DNA of 64,000 bases from an uncultured Rhodopila sp. (lineage in GTDB: Bacteria; Pseudomonadota; Alphaproteobacteria; Acetobacterales; Acetobacteraceae), in contig CAINOE010000107.1 in the NCBI GenBank assembly GCA_903851415.1, forward strand, positions 62,001 to 126,000, given 5' to 3'. Of this stretch, positions 42,201-57,200 are shown one piece after another (the first letter of the stretch is position 1; every line of letters starts with the position of its first letter). Position numbers and translations under genes: made by a program. A model generated the notes under the pieces. It worked only from the letters and a program-made list of their open reading frames with translations. It was not told the origin of the DNA and did not search any database.

Positions 42201-45200
42201 GACATGGACCCGGGCGTCGAGCGGCATGGGCAGCAGCAGCTCGACCAACTCTGCCGCGAAGGACAGGGTTGTGCCGCCTTGCGGCCCGGTTTGCAGGCCG
42301 GCGATGGCTTGCAGCGCGGCATCCAGAAGGGCCGGATGCAGCGTGTAGCCATCGGCCGGCACGCCGGGCGGCAAGGCGATTTCGGCCAAAGCTTCGGCGG
42401 AACCGCACCAAATCCGGCGAATGCACCGGAAGAACGGACCGTATTGCAGTCCGGAGGCGGCAAAGCTCTGGTAAAGCGTTTCACCATCCAGCCGCACCGG
42501 GCAGCGGGCGCGGATGGCGTCGATGGGGCCGAGCGCCCCGGACGAACCCGCATCCCCCGGCGAGACCCCGGGAGCACCGGCCGACGGCTGCGGGCCGCTC
42601 TCCGCCGGGCGCAGCAAGCCCCTGCCGTGCAACCCGGCATCGGTGCGGACCTCATAGCTTAACGCGTCGCCCCGGCTGCGCAGAACAACCCGCACATCCA
42701 GCGCCTCGCCTGTCACTGCCAGCGGCCTGAGCCACACCACGTCGGCGAGCGAGAACCGCCGTCCGGGCTCCACCTCAGCCGCCGCGGCCAACGCCATTTC
42801 CAGGTAGCCGGCGCCCGGCATCACCGGAACGCCCCGTACCAGGTGGTCGCGGACAATCGGCTCGTCAGGCGTCAGCCGCCGGGTGAGAACGGCAGCGTTC
42901 TCGCGCAGGCACAGCGCGGGGCTGAGGCCATCGATCAGCCGATGACCGCGGGGTGCGGGGGGCGTGGCCAGCCAGTAGCGCTCATCGGCGAACGGATAGC
43001 CCGGCAGCGACATGCGCCGCGGCCGCCCTTCGGTGTGCAGCGCCTCCCAATCGACCTCTTGCCCCGCCAGCCACTCCGCCGCCGGCCCCGCCAGCCCTTC
43101 ACGCAAGGGCGCCCCGCCGGCAAAGGCGCGCAGTTGCCGGCACAGCTCGTCCGCTGTATCCACGACAAAGGCCGCGCGGCATTCCATCGCCTCCCGGCCA
43201 ATCTGCAGCGTATAGGCGACATCGGCCAGCGGGGGATGCTCCGCCTCGATGAACGCCGCCAGGCGTTCGGCGTAGGCCTGCAGCCGCGACGGGTTTCGCG
43301 CCGACAGCAGCACGATGTGCGGACCGGGCCGGTCGAGGCTGGCGGGTTGCGGATAATCCTCCAGCAGCACATGCGCATTCGACCCGCCGGCGCCGAACGA
43401 ACTGAGGCCCGCGCGGCGCGGCGCCTGCCAGGGCGCCAGCGTGCGTTGAACGGCGAACGGCGTGCCATCGAATTCGAGGTGGGAATTGAGCGTCTCGGCA
43501 TGCAGCGATGGCACCAGCATGCCATGACGCATCTGCAGCAGCACTTTGGTCAGGCCGGCGATACCGGCCGCCGCCTCCAGATGACCAATGTTCGACTTCA
43601 CTGATCCGATCGCGCACGACCCCTGCATCGGGCCGAACGCCTCGACCAGCCCGGCGAGCTCGATCGGATCGCCCAGCGGCGTCCCGGTGCCGTGTGCCTC
43701 CACGTAGCTGATCAAGCCGGGGTCGACGCCGGCGAGGCGCAGCGCGTCGGCGATCACCCCGGCCTGCGCGCGCGGGTTGGGCACGGTATAGCCATTGGTG
43801 CGCCCGCCATGGTTCAGCGCGGTGGCGGTGATGACCGCGGCGATATGGTCGCCGTCGGCTATGGCGCGCTCCAGCGGCTTCAGCAGCACCGCGCCCACCC
43901 CCTCACCGGGCACGTAGCCGTCGCCGTCCGCCCCGAAGCTGCGGCAGCGGCCGTCGCTGGAGAGGAAATGCCCTTGCGTCAGCAAACGGTATTTCTCCGG
44001 ATGCAGCGAGAGGTTCACGCCGCCGGCCAGGGCGTAGTCGATCTCGCCCAGCCGCAGCGCCTCGCATGCCAGATGCAGCGCGGTCAGCGAGGAGGAGCAC
44101 ATCGTATCCACCGCAAGGCTGGCACCCCGCAGGTTCAGGAAGAACGACACGCGATTGGCGATCGAGGCGTGCGTGGCGCTCGGGGCCCGGGCGGCTCCAA
44201 GGCCGAGGAGCTGATACTCGCTCCACATGACACCGACATAGACACCGGCGCGCGCGCCGGCGAGCGCCCGGCGGGTGTAGCCGGCATCCTCCAGCGTATG
44301 CCAGGCGGTCTCAAGGAACAGCCGTTCCTGCGGGTCGATCAGCTTCGCCTCGCGCGGCGAAATGTGGAAAAACAAGGGGTCGAAGCGGTCAATGCCGTCG
44401 AGGAAACCGCCCCAGCGCCCGACTCCTGGATGGGCACGATGGTCCCAGCGGCCGGGCGGCACTTCGGTGATGCAGTCGCGGCCTTCCGCCAGATTGCGCC
44501 AGAAGGCCCGCAAGTCCTCCGCCATCGGGTAACGGCCGCTCAGGCCGATGATGGCGATGCGGTCCGGGCGGACGACGGGAGCGGCGGCCGGCGCGGCAGC
44601 TATTGCGCGGGCCGGCGCGGCGGGGAGCCGTTCCCCCCCGGCGATGGCGGCGGCGGGATCTGCGCCCGCCTGTTCGGCGGAGACGGCAGCCCCGGCCGCG
44701 GATGGCGGGCTTGCAGCCGCCATGGCGGGACGAGAAATCCCGTCGCCTGCTGTCGCGCCGAACGTCTCCTGCGCGGAGAGCGGCACCGCCGCAGCGAACC
44801 GCGCGGCGAGGCGGGCGGCATGCTCCTTCAGGAAGTAACCGGCCAGTTCGGCGATCGAGGCGTATTCGAAGAACAACGTTTTCGGCAACCGCCCGAACAC
44901 CGTCTCCAACTCGCGGGTGGCTGCCATGACCATGACCGAGTCGATGCCGTAGTCCTCCAGCCGGGTCGCGGCATCGATCTCGTCCGGCGAAAGTTTCGCC
45001 TCGACCGCCAACACCCCGGCGAGGTAGCGCTCGGTCTGCGCGCGCAGGCCTGGCGTTGCGGCGGGTGGCGTAACAGGCCGCGCGGCATCCGGCGGTGGAG
45101 CCGGCGGTGGCGCGGCCAGGGTGGCGAGGATCCGCCGCCGGTCGCCCGCCAGCACGACGGCGTTGCGCACTTTGCTGTCGAGCAGCGTGATAAACGCCCG

Positions 45201-48200
45201 TACTCCGGCATCGCTCGACAGCGGGCAGATCCCGAAGCTGCGCCGCGCCCCGGCCACGACATCGTCGGGCGCATGCATGCCGCCATCCTGCCAGAGCGGC
45301 CAGTCGACCGACAGCGCCCTGCCGGGGAATCCGGCGGCAAAAGCATCGAGCCAACCGTTTGCATAGGCGTATGCCGCCTGCCCAACGTTGCCCAATACCG
45401 CGGCCACCGAGGAAAACAGTGCGAAGAAGTCGAGATCGAGTCCCTCTGCCGCGGCCGCCAGGTTCCGTGCGCCCGACAGCTTCGGAGCCAGCACGGCGGC
45501 GAAGTCGTCGTCGGATTGCTTCAGCAGGAAAGCGTCGCGCAGCACCCCGGCGCTGTGGATGATCCCATCCAGCCGGCCGAACCGGTTGCGGATGTCCCGG
45601 ATCAGCCGGTGCGCATCGCCGGCATCCGTCAGGTCCGCCGGGATGTAAAGCGCCCCGAGGTCGTGCGTGAAGTCGTCGGGGAGCTGTTCCGATCGTCCGG
45701 ACAGCACGACGCGCGCGCCGGCGGTCTGTGTGAGGTAGCGGGCAAAGATGCGGCCAAGGCCGCCGCCGCCCCCGCTTATCAGGTAGACACCGCCGCTTTT
45801 GAGAGTGGTCGTATCCGTTACCGGGACGAACTCCTCGAGCCGTTCCGCCCGGCGCACGCCGCTGACGTAGCTGACGGGCTCGCTGCCGCCATCGGACACC
45901 TCATGCGCGATGATGTCGATCAGCTCCGGTTCGCCGATCGACGGCTCAAAGCCCACCGTCTTGCCGGCGAACTTCGGATTCTCCTGGCGCAGCGTCTTCA
46001 GGTAGCCGCTGACTGGCGAGATAGTCCCGGCGGACGGGTGCAGATGCAGGATTTGCGCGGCGGCGATGTCCCGCCGCGCCAGCAATGCCCGGGTCGCACG
46101 CAACAGCGGGTAGATGCCGGATTCCGCATCCGCATCCTCCGCCGGCACGATCTGCACCACGCGGGAAGCCGCCTGCAGTGCCGCATGCGCGCTCTCGCCC
46201 GGGTGCACCAGATGCACGGGCACGCCGAGCCGCTGCTCGAGCGCGCCCCGGATGGAGTCCGACCCGTCAAGCAGTACCACCGGGCCGGCGGGTGCCGGCG
46301 GCATGGAACCGTTTCCCGATGGCGTCTCATGCCATACCCGCCGCAGGAACACGACGTCCTCGCCGCGATGCATCGGGCGAAGCAGCAGGCCCTCAAGCCG
46401 GGTCAGCACGCGGCCGGCCGGGTCCGCGAGAGTCAGATCGAAGCGGCCTTCGCCCGCCGCCTCGGCACAGACATAGACCTGGCGTGGCAGCGGGCCGATG
46501 AATGCGGCCCGATCGAGGCTGAACGGAAGCTGCGCGGCCGACCCGCGATGAAACACCGAGAGCGTCTGCAACGCACCGTCCATCAGGGCGATTCGCAGGT
46601 CGCTGCCGGTCAGTCCGTCGGCGGCCTGAAGTTCCGCCAGGGCCTCCCGGTCGTTATGGACAACGCCCCGCAGCACCCGCATCGACGGGCCATAATCCAG
46701 GCCCAGCGCCCGCAGCGCCTCGTAGCCGGCGGCACCGTCGCGCCGTTGCTGGCAGCGCCGGCGAATCGCGTCCAGGTCGAGCGGCGCGCCGCCGCCGGTC
46801 TCATCTCGCAGCACGCGCGCGTCCGCTTGCACCTGGCCGCCGGCGCGGAACTCGACCCGGCTGCCATCGACGTGCACCTCCAGCTCTTGCGGCGTCCGGA
46901 TCGGGCTGCGCCAGACCATGTCGGCAAGCCCGGCCACCGCCGCTCCCGCCTGTTCGCAAGCGAGGCGCGCCAGCTCCAGACATGCGGCGGCCGGCACTAC
47001 CGGCGCACCATCGACGCGATGATCCCGCAGCCAGGGCTCGTCGCCGGACAGGCGCGTCGCGCCGGGCCGCGGCGGCACCGGTGCGGGACCCCCGGCGGCC
47101 GGGATCCAATAGCGTTCGCGCGCGAACGGATAGCCCGGCAGCGAAATCCGCCGTCCGTCGCGGGCGGTCCCAAGGGCTGCCCAATCGGCATTGGCACCGG
47201 CGGCCCAGAGTTGCGCGAGCTTGTCCAGCCGGCCGGCAGCGGCGAGATCGCGCAGAAACGCCAGCCCTTCCTCGCCATCGACCAGCGGTTCAGCCGAGGC
47301 GGTTCCGGTATGCACGCCGTCCCCGGTCAGCAGCCGCTGCCGCAGTTCATCCGGATTCGCGGCGACGAAGGCAAGCCGCTCCGGGAAGGCCTCGCGACCC
47401 GCTTGCAGGGTGAAGGCGATATCGGCCAGCCGCATGCCGGGACGCACCGCGGCTGCAAGCGCCGCCGCCGCGGCATCCAGCCGTTCCCGCGTGCGCGCGG
47501 ACAGCACCACGACCTGCGGCCCGCCCGCATCCGCCGCACCGGCGGGGGCCGCATGCTCATCCAGGATGACATGCACATTCGATCCGCCGGCGCCGAAGGA
47601 ACTGATCCCCGCCCGCCGCGGTGCTCCGCCACGCGGCAGCCACGGCCTCGGCTCCTGCACCACCGTCACCCGCGCGGCCTGGAAGTCGATATTCGGATTG
47701 AGCGCGTGCGAATGCAGGGATGGCACCAGCTCGCCGTGCCGGAGCTGCAGCAGCACCTTGGTCAGGGCGGCGATTCCGGCTGCGCCCTCGAGATGGCCGA
47801 TATTCGACTTCACCGAGCCGATGAAGCACGGCTCACGCCTGTCCGAGCCGAACGCCGCGGCCAGGGCGTTGACCTCGATCGGATCGCCCAGGGACGTGCC
47901 GGTGCCGTGCGCCTCGACATAGCCGACCGTCGCGCTGTCGATCCCGGCCTTGCGCAGCGCATCCGCGATCAGTGCCGCCTGCGCGTTCGGGTTCGGCACC
48001 GTGTAGCCGTTGGTTTTCCCGCCGTGGTTGATCGCGCTGGACTTGATCACGGCGTAAATCCGGTCGCCGTCCGCCTCCGCCCGGGCAAGCGGCTTCAGCA
48101 GCACGGCCCCGACGCCCTCGCCCGGCACATAGCCGTCGCCGCCCTCGCCGAAGCTTCGGCAGCGCCCGTCCGAAGCGGTGAAGCGGCCTCGTCCCAGCAG

Positions 48201-51200
48201 GATATACTTTTGCGGATGAAGCGAAAGATTGACGCCGCCGGCGATGGCAAGGTCCGTCTCGCCATGCCGCAGGCCCTCGCAGGCCAGATGGAGCGCCGTC
48301 AGCGACGACGAGCACATCGTGTCGATCGCCAGACTCGGCCCGTGGAAGTTGAACAGGTAGGAGACGCGGTTGGCGATCGAAGCGAAGGAACCGCCCGGCG
48401 CGATCAGGTTGTCGCGCAGTGCCTCGACCGGACCGAACAGCGGATATTCGGCCCACATGACGCCGGCATAGACGCCGACAGTGTGCTGCGCGAGGCTGGC
48501 GCGGGTGTACCCGGCGTCCTCCAGCGTGTGCCAAACGGTTTCGAGGAACAGCCGTTCCTGCGGGTCCAGCAGTTCGGCTTCCTTCGGCGTTATGTTGAAG
48601 AAGCGCGGGTCGAACTTGTCCACGTCATCAAGAAACCCGCCCCAGCGCGCCGCGACGCTGCCATAGAGCCGATGGTCCCAGCGATCCGGCGGGATCTCAC
48701 TGATGCAGTCAACACCCGTGCGCAGGTTGTGCCAGAACGCGTCAAGGTTGGCGGCCTTCGGATAGCGTCCGCTGACGCCAATGACCGCGATATCGCCGGC
48801 AGCGGCGGCGGCCGGTGAGCGCAACTCAGGGAGCGGCCGGGCGATCTGCCGCACCGGCGGCGGCACGGTTTCGGATTGGTGCGCGTCAAGCCTGTCGGCG
48901 TGATGCGCGGCGAAATATGCTGCCAGATCCGCAATGGTCTGATGTTCGAAGAACAGCGTTTTCGATAGTTCGCCGAAACGGGCCTCCAGCTCCCTGGTCA
49001 GGCTGACGATCAGTATCGAATCGATGCCGTAGCGCTCCAGCGGCTCATGCGGCCGGACGCCGGCCGCCGGAACCTTGGTCTGCTCCGCCACCAGGCGGAT
49101 CAGCATCCGTTCCGCCGCCGCCTGTCCGGCCGGCGCGGCGGCCCGCGATGAGGTCTGGCGCGCGGCAGGGGGGAGGTCCGCGGACGCGGATGGAGCTGCC
49201 GCGGTGACCAGGGCGAAATCCGTCAGGCGTGCCAATATCCGGCCGGAGACGTCCGTGATGCAGATGTTGAACGATCGAACCCGGCCGTTGCCGCCGCCCG
49301 CACGGGTGATGTGCGAGACGCAGTGCGCGGGCAGCGGTGCCAGCACCTCGATCGAACCCAGCGACCATGGCAGCCAATTCGCGTCCGGCTCGCCGCCGAT
49401 CAGGGCGACAATGCCCTGCAGCGATCCTTCCAGCGCCGAGGGCTGCAACACATATCCCGGCACCGGTTCGGGGACGGCGATCTCCGCCAGCGCCTCGTCC
49501 GAGCCGGCATGCAGTGACTGCAGCACGCGGAAGGATGGGCCGTATGCCAGCCCGCGGGCGGAAAAGCGCGCGTAGCAGTCATCCGCCGGCCAGGCCTCCG
49601 CGCAACGGTCCCGTATCGCGGCCAGATCGAGGTCCCCGGCCGCCGCCGGCCCAAGGAGAATCGTTCCCTGTGCGTGCGGCTCGCCGCCGGTGCGGAGCTC
49701 GAACGCATCGCCGCTCAGGTGGATCGTCGCGGTGACCGGCTCGCCGGACACCGCGATCGGCTGTTTCCATACAACGTTGGCGAGGCCGCGCACCGGTGCC
49801 CCCGGATGCGCCAGAGTTGCCGCCGCCCGGGCAAGTTCGAGATGAACGACGCCCGGCAGAATGCGCTCGCCGTTGACGGCATGGTCGCGCAGATACGGCT
49901 CCTCGCCGGAAAAACGTTTCTCGAACCGCACGCCGTCGAGCGTGCTCTGGTTCGAATCCAGCAGCGGATGCAGCGCGGCCAATCCGCCCGCGGCACTGCG
50001 TCCGGAGACCCAATGACGGCCTCCGGCGAACGGGTAGGCAGGCAGCGGCACGCGCCGCCCCGGACCAGCGGGACTCTCAGTCCAGTCGAAGGTGGCGCTT
50101 GCGTCCTGCTCGGCCGGGGGCGTCTCCCCCGCGGCAAAGGCGAGCAGCCGGGCCCGAAGATCCCCGAGGTTGGTGACGACGGTCGCGAAACGCGCCGGCA
50201 TAGGCTCCCGACCGGCACGCAGCGTGTAGGCGATGGCCGCAAGATCGGCATCCGGCGCCAGCGCGTCCGCCAGCCGGGCGGCCGAGGCGCGCAGGCGCTC
50301 ATGATCGCGAGCGGAGAGCACGATGAGATGGGGTTGCAGCGGTTCCGCGGGGGCGGCGGCGGGCATGTCGACGTGCTCCAGCAGCACGTGGGCGTTCACG
50401 CCGCCGAAGCCGAAGGAACTGACGCCGGCTATCCGCCGCCCGGTCCAGGGACGGTTTTCGGTGACCAGGAAGAACGGTGTTCCTTCCAGCCGGATATAGG
50501 GATTGAGCTCGCGGAAGTTGGCCAGCCTCGGCAGCCGGCCGTGCTGCATGGCCAGCAGCACCTTCAGCACGCCGGCGATGCCTGCCGCTGCTTCCAGGTG
50601 ACCAATGTTCGTCTTGGTAGATCCCACGGCGCAGTACGGCGCCGCCGGCGGCTCGCGGCCGCATTCGCGGAACCTGTCGGCAAAAGCCTGCGTCAGACCG
50701 GCGATCTCGATCGGGTCACCCAGGCTGGTGCCGGTGCCGTGCGCCTCGACGTAGCTGACTTCGGTCGGGTCGATGCCGGCGCTGCGCTGCGCGGCGGCGA
50801 TCACCTCCGCCTGCGCCGCCGGATTGGGCGCCGTCAGCGAGGCTGCTCGTCCGCCGTGGTTGACCGCCGTGCCGCGCACCACGGCATAAATGTGGTCCCC
50901 GTCGGCGCGAGCGCGGCTGAGCGGTTTCAACAGGACCGCCCCTACCCCCTCGCCGCGCACGTACCCGTTGGCATCGCGGTCGAAGGTCTTGCACTGGCCG
51001 TCCCGGCTCAGCATGCCGGCCTTGCTGCCGGCGACCGTCAGGGATGGACTCAGGATCGCGTTGGTTCCCCCGGCGATTGCCAGCTCGCAGGCACCGGACC
51101 GGATCGCCTCCACCGCGCGGTGGATCGCCACCAGCGAGCTTGAGCAAGCGGTGTCGATCGCCTCGCTGGGGCCGCGCAGATTGAGCAGGAAGGAGATGCG

Positions 51201-54200
51201 GTTCGGCAATATGGAGGAAATGACCCCTGTCGCGGTATGCGCGTTCAGCCCGCCCTCGGCGTCGCGCAGCACCTCGAAGTAGTCGGTGGTCGACACGCCG
51301 ATGAACACGCCGGTACGTGTGCCGGACAGTTCCGACGGACGGTGCCCGGCGTTCTCGATCAGAGCCCAGACCGTCTCAAGCAGCAGGCGCTGCTGCGGAT
51401 CCATCAACTCGGCTTCACGCGGCGAGATGCCGAAGAACAGACAGTCGAACCGGTCGATGTCGTCGATGAACCCGCCCCAGCGCGCCAATGTCCGGTTGCC
51501 GCCAGCAGCCGGGTCGCCGTGATAGCGGCGCCAGTCCCAGCGCGAAGCCGGCACCTCGGCAATCAGGTTGTCGCCGCGGTCCAGGTGTTCCCAGAACGCG
51601 GCGAGGTCCGGCGAGCGGGGCAGTATCCCGCTCATGCCGACGATGGCGACCGGATCATCCTCCGGCGCCGGCCGTTGTTCCTGCGTCACGGCGGGCGATG
51701 GGCAAGCGGCGTTTTCGCCATTGGCGGGCGTTGGCCGGCCATCCGCCTCCGGGTTGGGCCGCCTGGCGCTGTCGGGTGCCAGGCGGCCTGCGTCTGGCTC
51801 CTGCAGGGCGGATGGCCGGATCACGCCCGGCCCGGACGGCAAAGACGCGGTTTCCGTGGTGCCGGCGATTTCGACCCTGGCGTCGCTGGCCGTGGATGGC
51901 GCTTCCGCCGGGCAGCGTGTATCCAGCCGATCCCGGTAGCGCCGGAAGAGGGTGGTCACGGCGGCGGCCAGCGTCGGGAACTCGAAGAACACCGCGGGCG
52001 TCATATCCAGGCCAAGCCGGCGGTTCAGCCGGTTCGCCAGCGCCGTGAAACTGAGCGAGTCGAAGCCGAGGCCGCTCAGGTTGTCATCCAGATCCAACGG
52101 CTGCGCCGCAGGCAGTTCCAGGGTGGCGCGGACCTCCTCGGTGAATTCCTGCCGGAAGCGCGCCAGCCCGTCCACGACCGGCGCGTTCGCCACGGGCGGC
52201 GAGGCGCGTTCCACCGGCTTCGCCAGCGGCACCAGAGAGGTGAACTTCGTTGCCTCGCCATGCAGCACCAGCACGCGCGGCGGCCGGGCTCGCATCGCCC
52301 ACTCGATCACCTGCAGCGCCGCGGATGCCGGAAGCGGCGCGATGCCCAGGCTTTCACGAAGATAGGTTCGGATTTCGGCATCGACCTGCATGCCGCCGTC
52401 CCGCCACAGCGGCCAGTCGATTGCGATCGTGCAACCGGACCGGCGGCCGGCGGCCTGCTCGGCCGAGCGCGCCTTGGCCAACCCGGCCATGAACCCGTTG
52501 GCATAGGCGTAATCGGCCTGCCCGGCATTGCCCAACGCGGCGGCGGCGGAGGAGAACAGAAGGAAGAAATCCAATGGATCATCGCGCGTCGCCGCATCAA
52601 CCAGCCGGGTTCCCGTTATTTTTGGCGCCAGCACGGCTGCCGCGTCCGCCGGGGTTTTCTGCGCGGCGCGCCCGTCCCGCAGCACCCCCGCCGCGTGGAA
52701 GACACCGTCGATCCCGCCGCATTCGGCGCGCATGCGCGCGACAAGCCGGTTGACGCTGGCTTCGTTGACGACGTCGGCCTGCACGTAGATGGCACCAGGC
52801 GGCAGGGCGGCGGCCGTCTCCGCTCGACCCGCCAGGACAACCCGGGCGTCCCATTCCGCGATGAGATGGCCAGCAAGCAATCGTCCGATGCCGCCGGCGC
52901 CGCCGGTTATCAGGTAGCGCCCGCCGCGCTTCAGCAATGAAGGCGCCGTCGCCGCCGAGCCGATGGGCTGCCACCGCCGCACGCTCCGTTCGCCGCCGCG
53001 ATAGCGTACCTCGGTCTCATCGCTGCCGGCTTCGGCCGCCAGCAGCCCCGGCAATCGGGACGGATCGTCGATGGACAGCGTGCAGAGCCGCGCATCCGGC
53101 TGCTCCAGCCGCAGCGATCGGGCGAAACCGGCGGCGGCGAACAGCGCGGGATCCCCCTCGGCGGCGGCAAACACCGCATGCCCCGGTTGCGCCGCAAACC
53201 GCAGCAGGGCGGCGATGTCGCCCGATACGGATTCGGGTACTACATCCGCACGAGGCGGCGGTGCCGGCTGAGGCTCCCAGACAGGCACGTAGCAGGCGGT
53301 CGTGTCGTGCGGTGCGGCGGCCAGGGGGCGGAACATGAACCGCAGCATCTCGACAACGACGCGGCCGCTTTCATCGGCGATACGAATGTCGAAAACACCC
53401 GGGCCGGCACCGTCAGCGCGGCGGACATAGGCCAGGCACCGCGCCGGGAGCGGGCCGGAGACGCAAAACTCGTTCAGGGTGAACGGCAGCCACGGCACAC
53501 CCGCGGTCTCGCCGAGGAGAGCGATGACGGTTTCCAAAGCGCCGTCCAGCAGCGACGGACGCCATTCCTCGGCCGCCGCGGGAGGAAGGTGCGGCGGCAG
53601 GACCAGCCGGGACAGCGCCTCCCGGTCGTCGTGCCACAACTCCTGGATGGCGTGGAAGGCGGGGCCGGACGTGAAACCGCTGGCGTCGAACGCAGAGTAG
53701 CACTCGGCGCCGGTTCTGGTTGCCGTGCAGCGCCGCCGGATGCCGGCAAGATCCAGCACGGGGAGGAGCGGCTCGCCGGAGGTGTTCGGCGCCAGCCCCT
53801 GTGCGTGCAGTCCGTCGCCGGAGCTGATCTCAAAGCGCAGGCCGTCTTTTGACGGCGACAATTCAACCGCGATGTCGCATCCGCCGGCATCGACGGCGCA
53901 TGGCCGGCTCCAGACGATGTTGCGCATCCGCCGCACCGCCCGGCCGCCCGCCGCCATGGCGGCCCGGGCCAACTCGAGGTACATCACGCCCGGCAGGGTC
54001 TTGCGGCCCAGCACGACGTGGTCGGTCAGGTAGAATTCGTCGCCGGTCAGGCGCCGCAGCGCGTGCCCATCGGCCGCCGCGGAGGGGCGGTTCGGCAGCC
54101 AGTGGCGGTCGCGGGCGAAGGGATAGGTTGGCAGCGCAATGCGCCGTCCGCGTGCAGGCAGGATGCCGAAGTCAATGTCGGCGCCGGTCACCCAGAGCTG

Positions 54201-57200
54201 CGCCAGCCGGTCCCAGTCCTGCTCGCGCAGCAGGGCGGCGGCAAATGCCTTGCCGGCCGCTCCGCCGATCAGCGCGTCGCTCTGCCGCTTCAGGCCTGCC
54301 GCGGATCCGCGATGGACGCCGCGCCCGCTGCGCAGCTTCTGCACCATCTCCTCGCGCGTATCGGCAACCAGTGCGAGCCGCTCTTCCATCGGCTCACGAC
54401 CGGCCTGCAGCGTGAGGGCGATGTCCGCCAGCATGGCTGTCGTGCTCTCCGCCCAGTCGGCCAGCCGATCGGCGTATTCACGCAGCCGATCGGCGTTGCG
54501 CGCGGACAGCACGACCAGATGCCGCCCCGTCGCTGCTTCGGCTGGCGGCGCTTCGGGGTACTCCTCCAGCACGACGTGGGCGTTGCTGCCGCCGAAGCCG
54601 AAAGACGAAACGCCGGCCCGGCGCGGCGAGACCTTGCCGTGGCGATCACTCGGCGCCGGCCAGGCGCGGCCTTCGCGGCACAGGTAGAAGGGGCTGCCGT
54701 CCAGGTCGATGAAGGGGTTTCCGCCGTCCAGATGCAGTGTGCCCGGCAGCCAGCGGTGCCGCAGCGCCAGCACGACTTTCAGCAGCCCGGCGATGCCCGC
54801 GCCTGTCTCCAGATGGCCGACATTCGTCTTCACGGAGCCCAGCCCGCAATGCGGCCCAGCCGGCGCCGGCAGGCCGAATTGCTGATAGAGAATGCGGAAG
54901 GCGCTCTTCAGGCCGTTTATCTCAACCGGGTCGCCCAGCTTCGTGCCGGTTCCGTGCGCCTCGATATAGCCCGCCGTCGACGGATCCAGCCCGGCGCGCT
55001 GCCAGGCCTGGACCAGCACCTCCGACTGCGCCACGGGATTGGGGGTTGTCAGCGAGCCGGTGTGGCCGCCGTGATTCTCCGCCGAACCCTTGATCACCGC
55101 ATGGATGGTGTCGCGATCGGCGATCGCCCGGGCCAGCGGCTTGAGGAAGACGATGCCGACACCCTCGCCGCGCACATAGCCATCGGCGCGTTCCGAGAAG
55201 GTCTTGCACCGCCCGTCCGCACTCAGCATCCCCGCTCTGCTGGCGGCAATCGTATGAGTCGGGCTGAGCAGCACATTGACCCCGCCCGCCAGCGCCGCGT
55301 CGCACTCGCCGCGGCAGATCGCTTCCACCGCCTGGTGCACCGCGACCAACGAACTGGAGCACGCCGTGTCGACCGGGTGGCTCGGGCCGCGCAGGCCGAG
55401 CGTATGCGACACGCGATTGACCAGGATCGAGAAGGAAACGCCGAGCGAGGTAAAGCCGTCGATCTCGACCCCGCTCTGCCGCAGCAGCTCGTGGTAGTCG
55501 GGCGAGGCCGCACCGGCGAACACGCCTGTCCGGCTGCCGGCCAGGTCGGACGCCCGGTAGCCGGCGTGCTCGATGCACGACCAGGCGTGCATCAGGAACA
55601 GGCGCTGCTGCGGGTCCATGCGCGCGGCTTCGCGCGGAGAAATGCCGAAGAAGAAGCAGTCGAATTCGTCAACACCCTCGATGAAGCCGCCCCAACGTGC
55701 CTCCGGCTGCTTCCGCCAGTCCCAACGGCCGGCGGGAACCTCCGAAATCAGGTCATCGCCGGCGGCGAGGTGGCGCCAGAAAGCGTCGAGGCCGGGCGAA
55801 CCCGGCAGTGCCCCGGACATGCCAATGATGGCGATGTCGGCAGCGCGGGTTGCCGCAGCCGCCTCCGCCCGCCGCGGCTCGGGCGCTATCGCCGGAGCCG
55901 GTTCGGGCGGCGCCGATGCAGGCGGGGGCATCAGGAGCGGTGGTTCCTCCATGATGACCGCCGGTTCGGCGACCGTCCCGGCCAGCTCCGCCGTCACCGC
56001 CGCCAGGGTGGTGAACTCGTAGAACATCGCCGGACTGACACTGAGGTCGTACTTGCGATTTATGCTGTTGGCGAGCTGGGTGAAGGTGATCGAATCGAAG
56101 CCGTAGGCGCCAAGGTCTTCATCGTCGTCGACCTCTTCCGCCGGCACCTTGAGGATCTGCGAGATCAGCAGCGTCACTTCCTCGCGCAGCCGGGTCTCGG
56201 CCGCCCGGCTGACGGCGGGAGCCGGCGCGGTGGCGGACGGCATGGCGGGGCTGCCGCGCAATTGTTCGCCGATGCGATCCTGCACGCCACAAACCACCGT
56301 AAGCGTGGTCAGGCCGGAGCCGAGCGCCGCATCGAACATCGCCAGCCCGTCAGCACGCGACATCGGCATCATGCCGATGGTGCGCTTCAGCAGCTCGAGC
56401 GTCGGCTGGTCGACACGCATCCCCCCGCCCGCCCATAGCGGCCACTGGATCGCAAGCGAGCGGCCTTGCCGTTCCCCGGCGATCCGGCGCGCCTCGCGCC
56501 AGTCCGCGAAATGATCCAGGAAACTGTTGGCGACCGCGTAGTCGCTCTGCCCGGCGTTGCCGAACGCCGCGGCCGCGGCCGAGAACAGCACGAAGCAGTC
56601 CAGCGGATCGTCGCGAGTGGCTTCATCCAGCAGCATCGTGCCGCGGACTTTCGGGGCCAGCACCGCGGCGGCCTCGGCGGCGGTCTTGCCGGCGATCCGG
56701 GAATCCTGCCGCACCCCGGCGGCGTGAATGATGCCGTCGATACGGCCGTAGCGCCGCCGGATGCCGGCGAGCAGAGCATGCACGTCAGCGCGGTCGGTGA
56801 TATCCGCCTGGACATAATCCGCCATTTGCGACGGCGACCGCCCGCTGGGCACCGCCGTCACGCCATGGCGGGTAATCAGGTGCTCGCAGATGATCCGCCC
56901 CAGGCCGCCCGAGCCGCCGGTGACCAGGTAGACCCCGTTCCGGCGCAGGGCGGGTGATCCGCCACCGCCCAGCGGCGCTTCCTCGAAGGAAAACACCTGG
57001 CGCCGGCCGCCGGCATAGCGCACGTCCTCGCTCACCAGGTGCCCTGCCTCGCGCCGGATTTCGTCGTCCGCGGCCTCGGCATCGGGCATGGCGATGGTCT
57101 TGACCACAAGTCCCGGAACTTCGCGCCGGACGCAGCGGGCAAAGCCCTGCAGGGCGGCGAGGTGCGGCTGCATGGCTCCGTCCAGGGTGGGGTGGACGAT

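Noticed and set aside
43692..48818. A 1708-codon open frame on the plus strand
   Set aside because: It lies fully opposite the middle synthase gene. Its residues are Arg/Gly/His/Gln-rich with no domain, as expected from the third-position G+C bias of the real gene.
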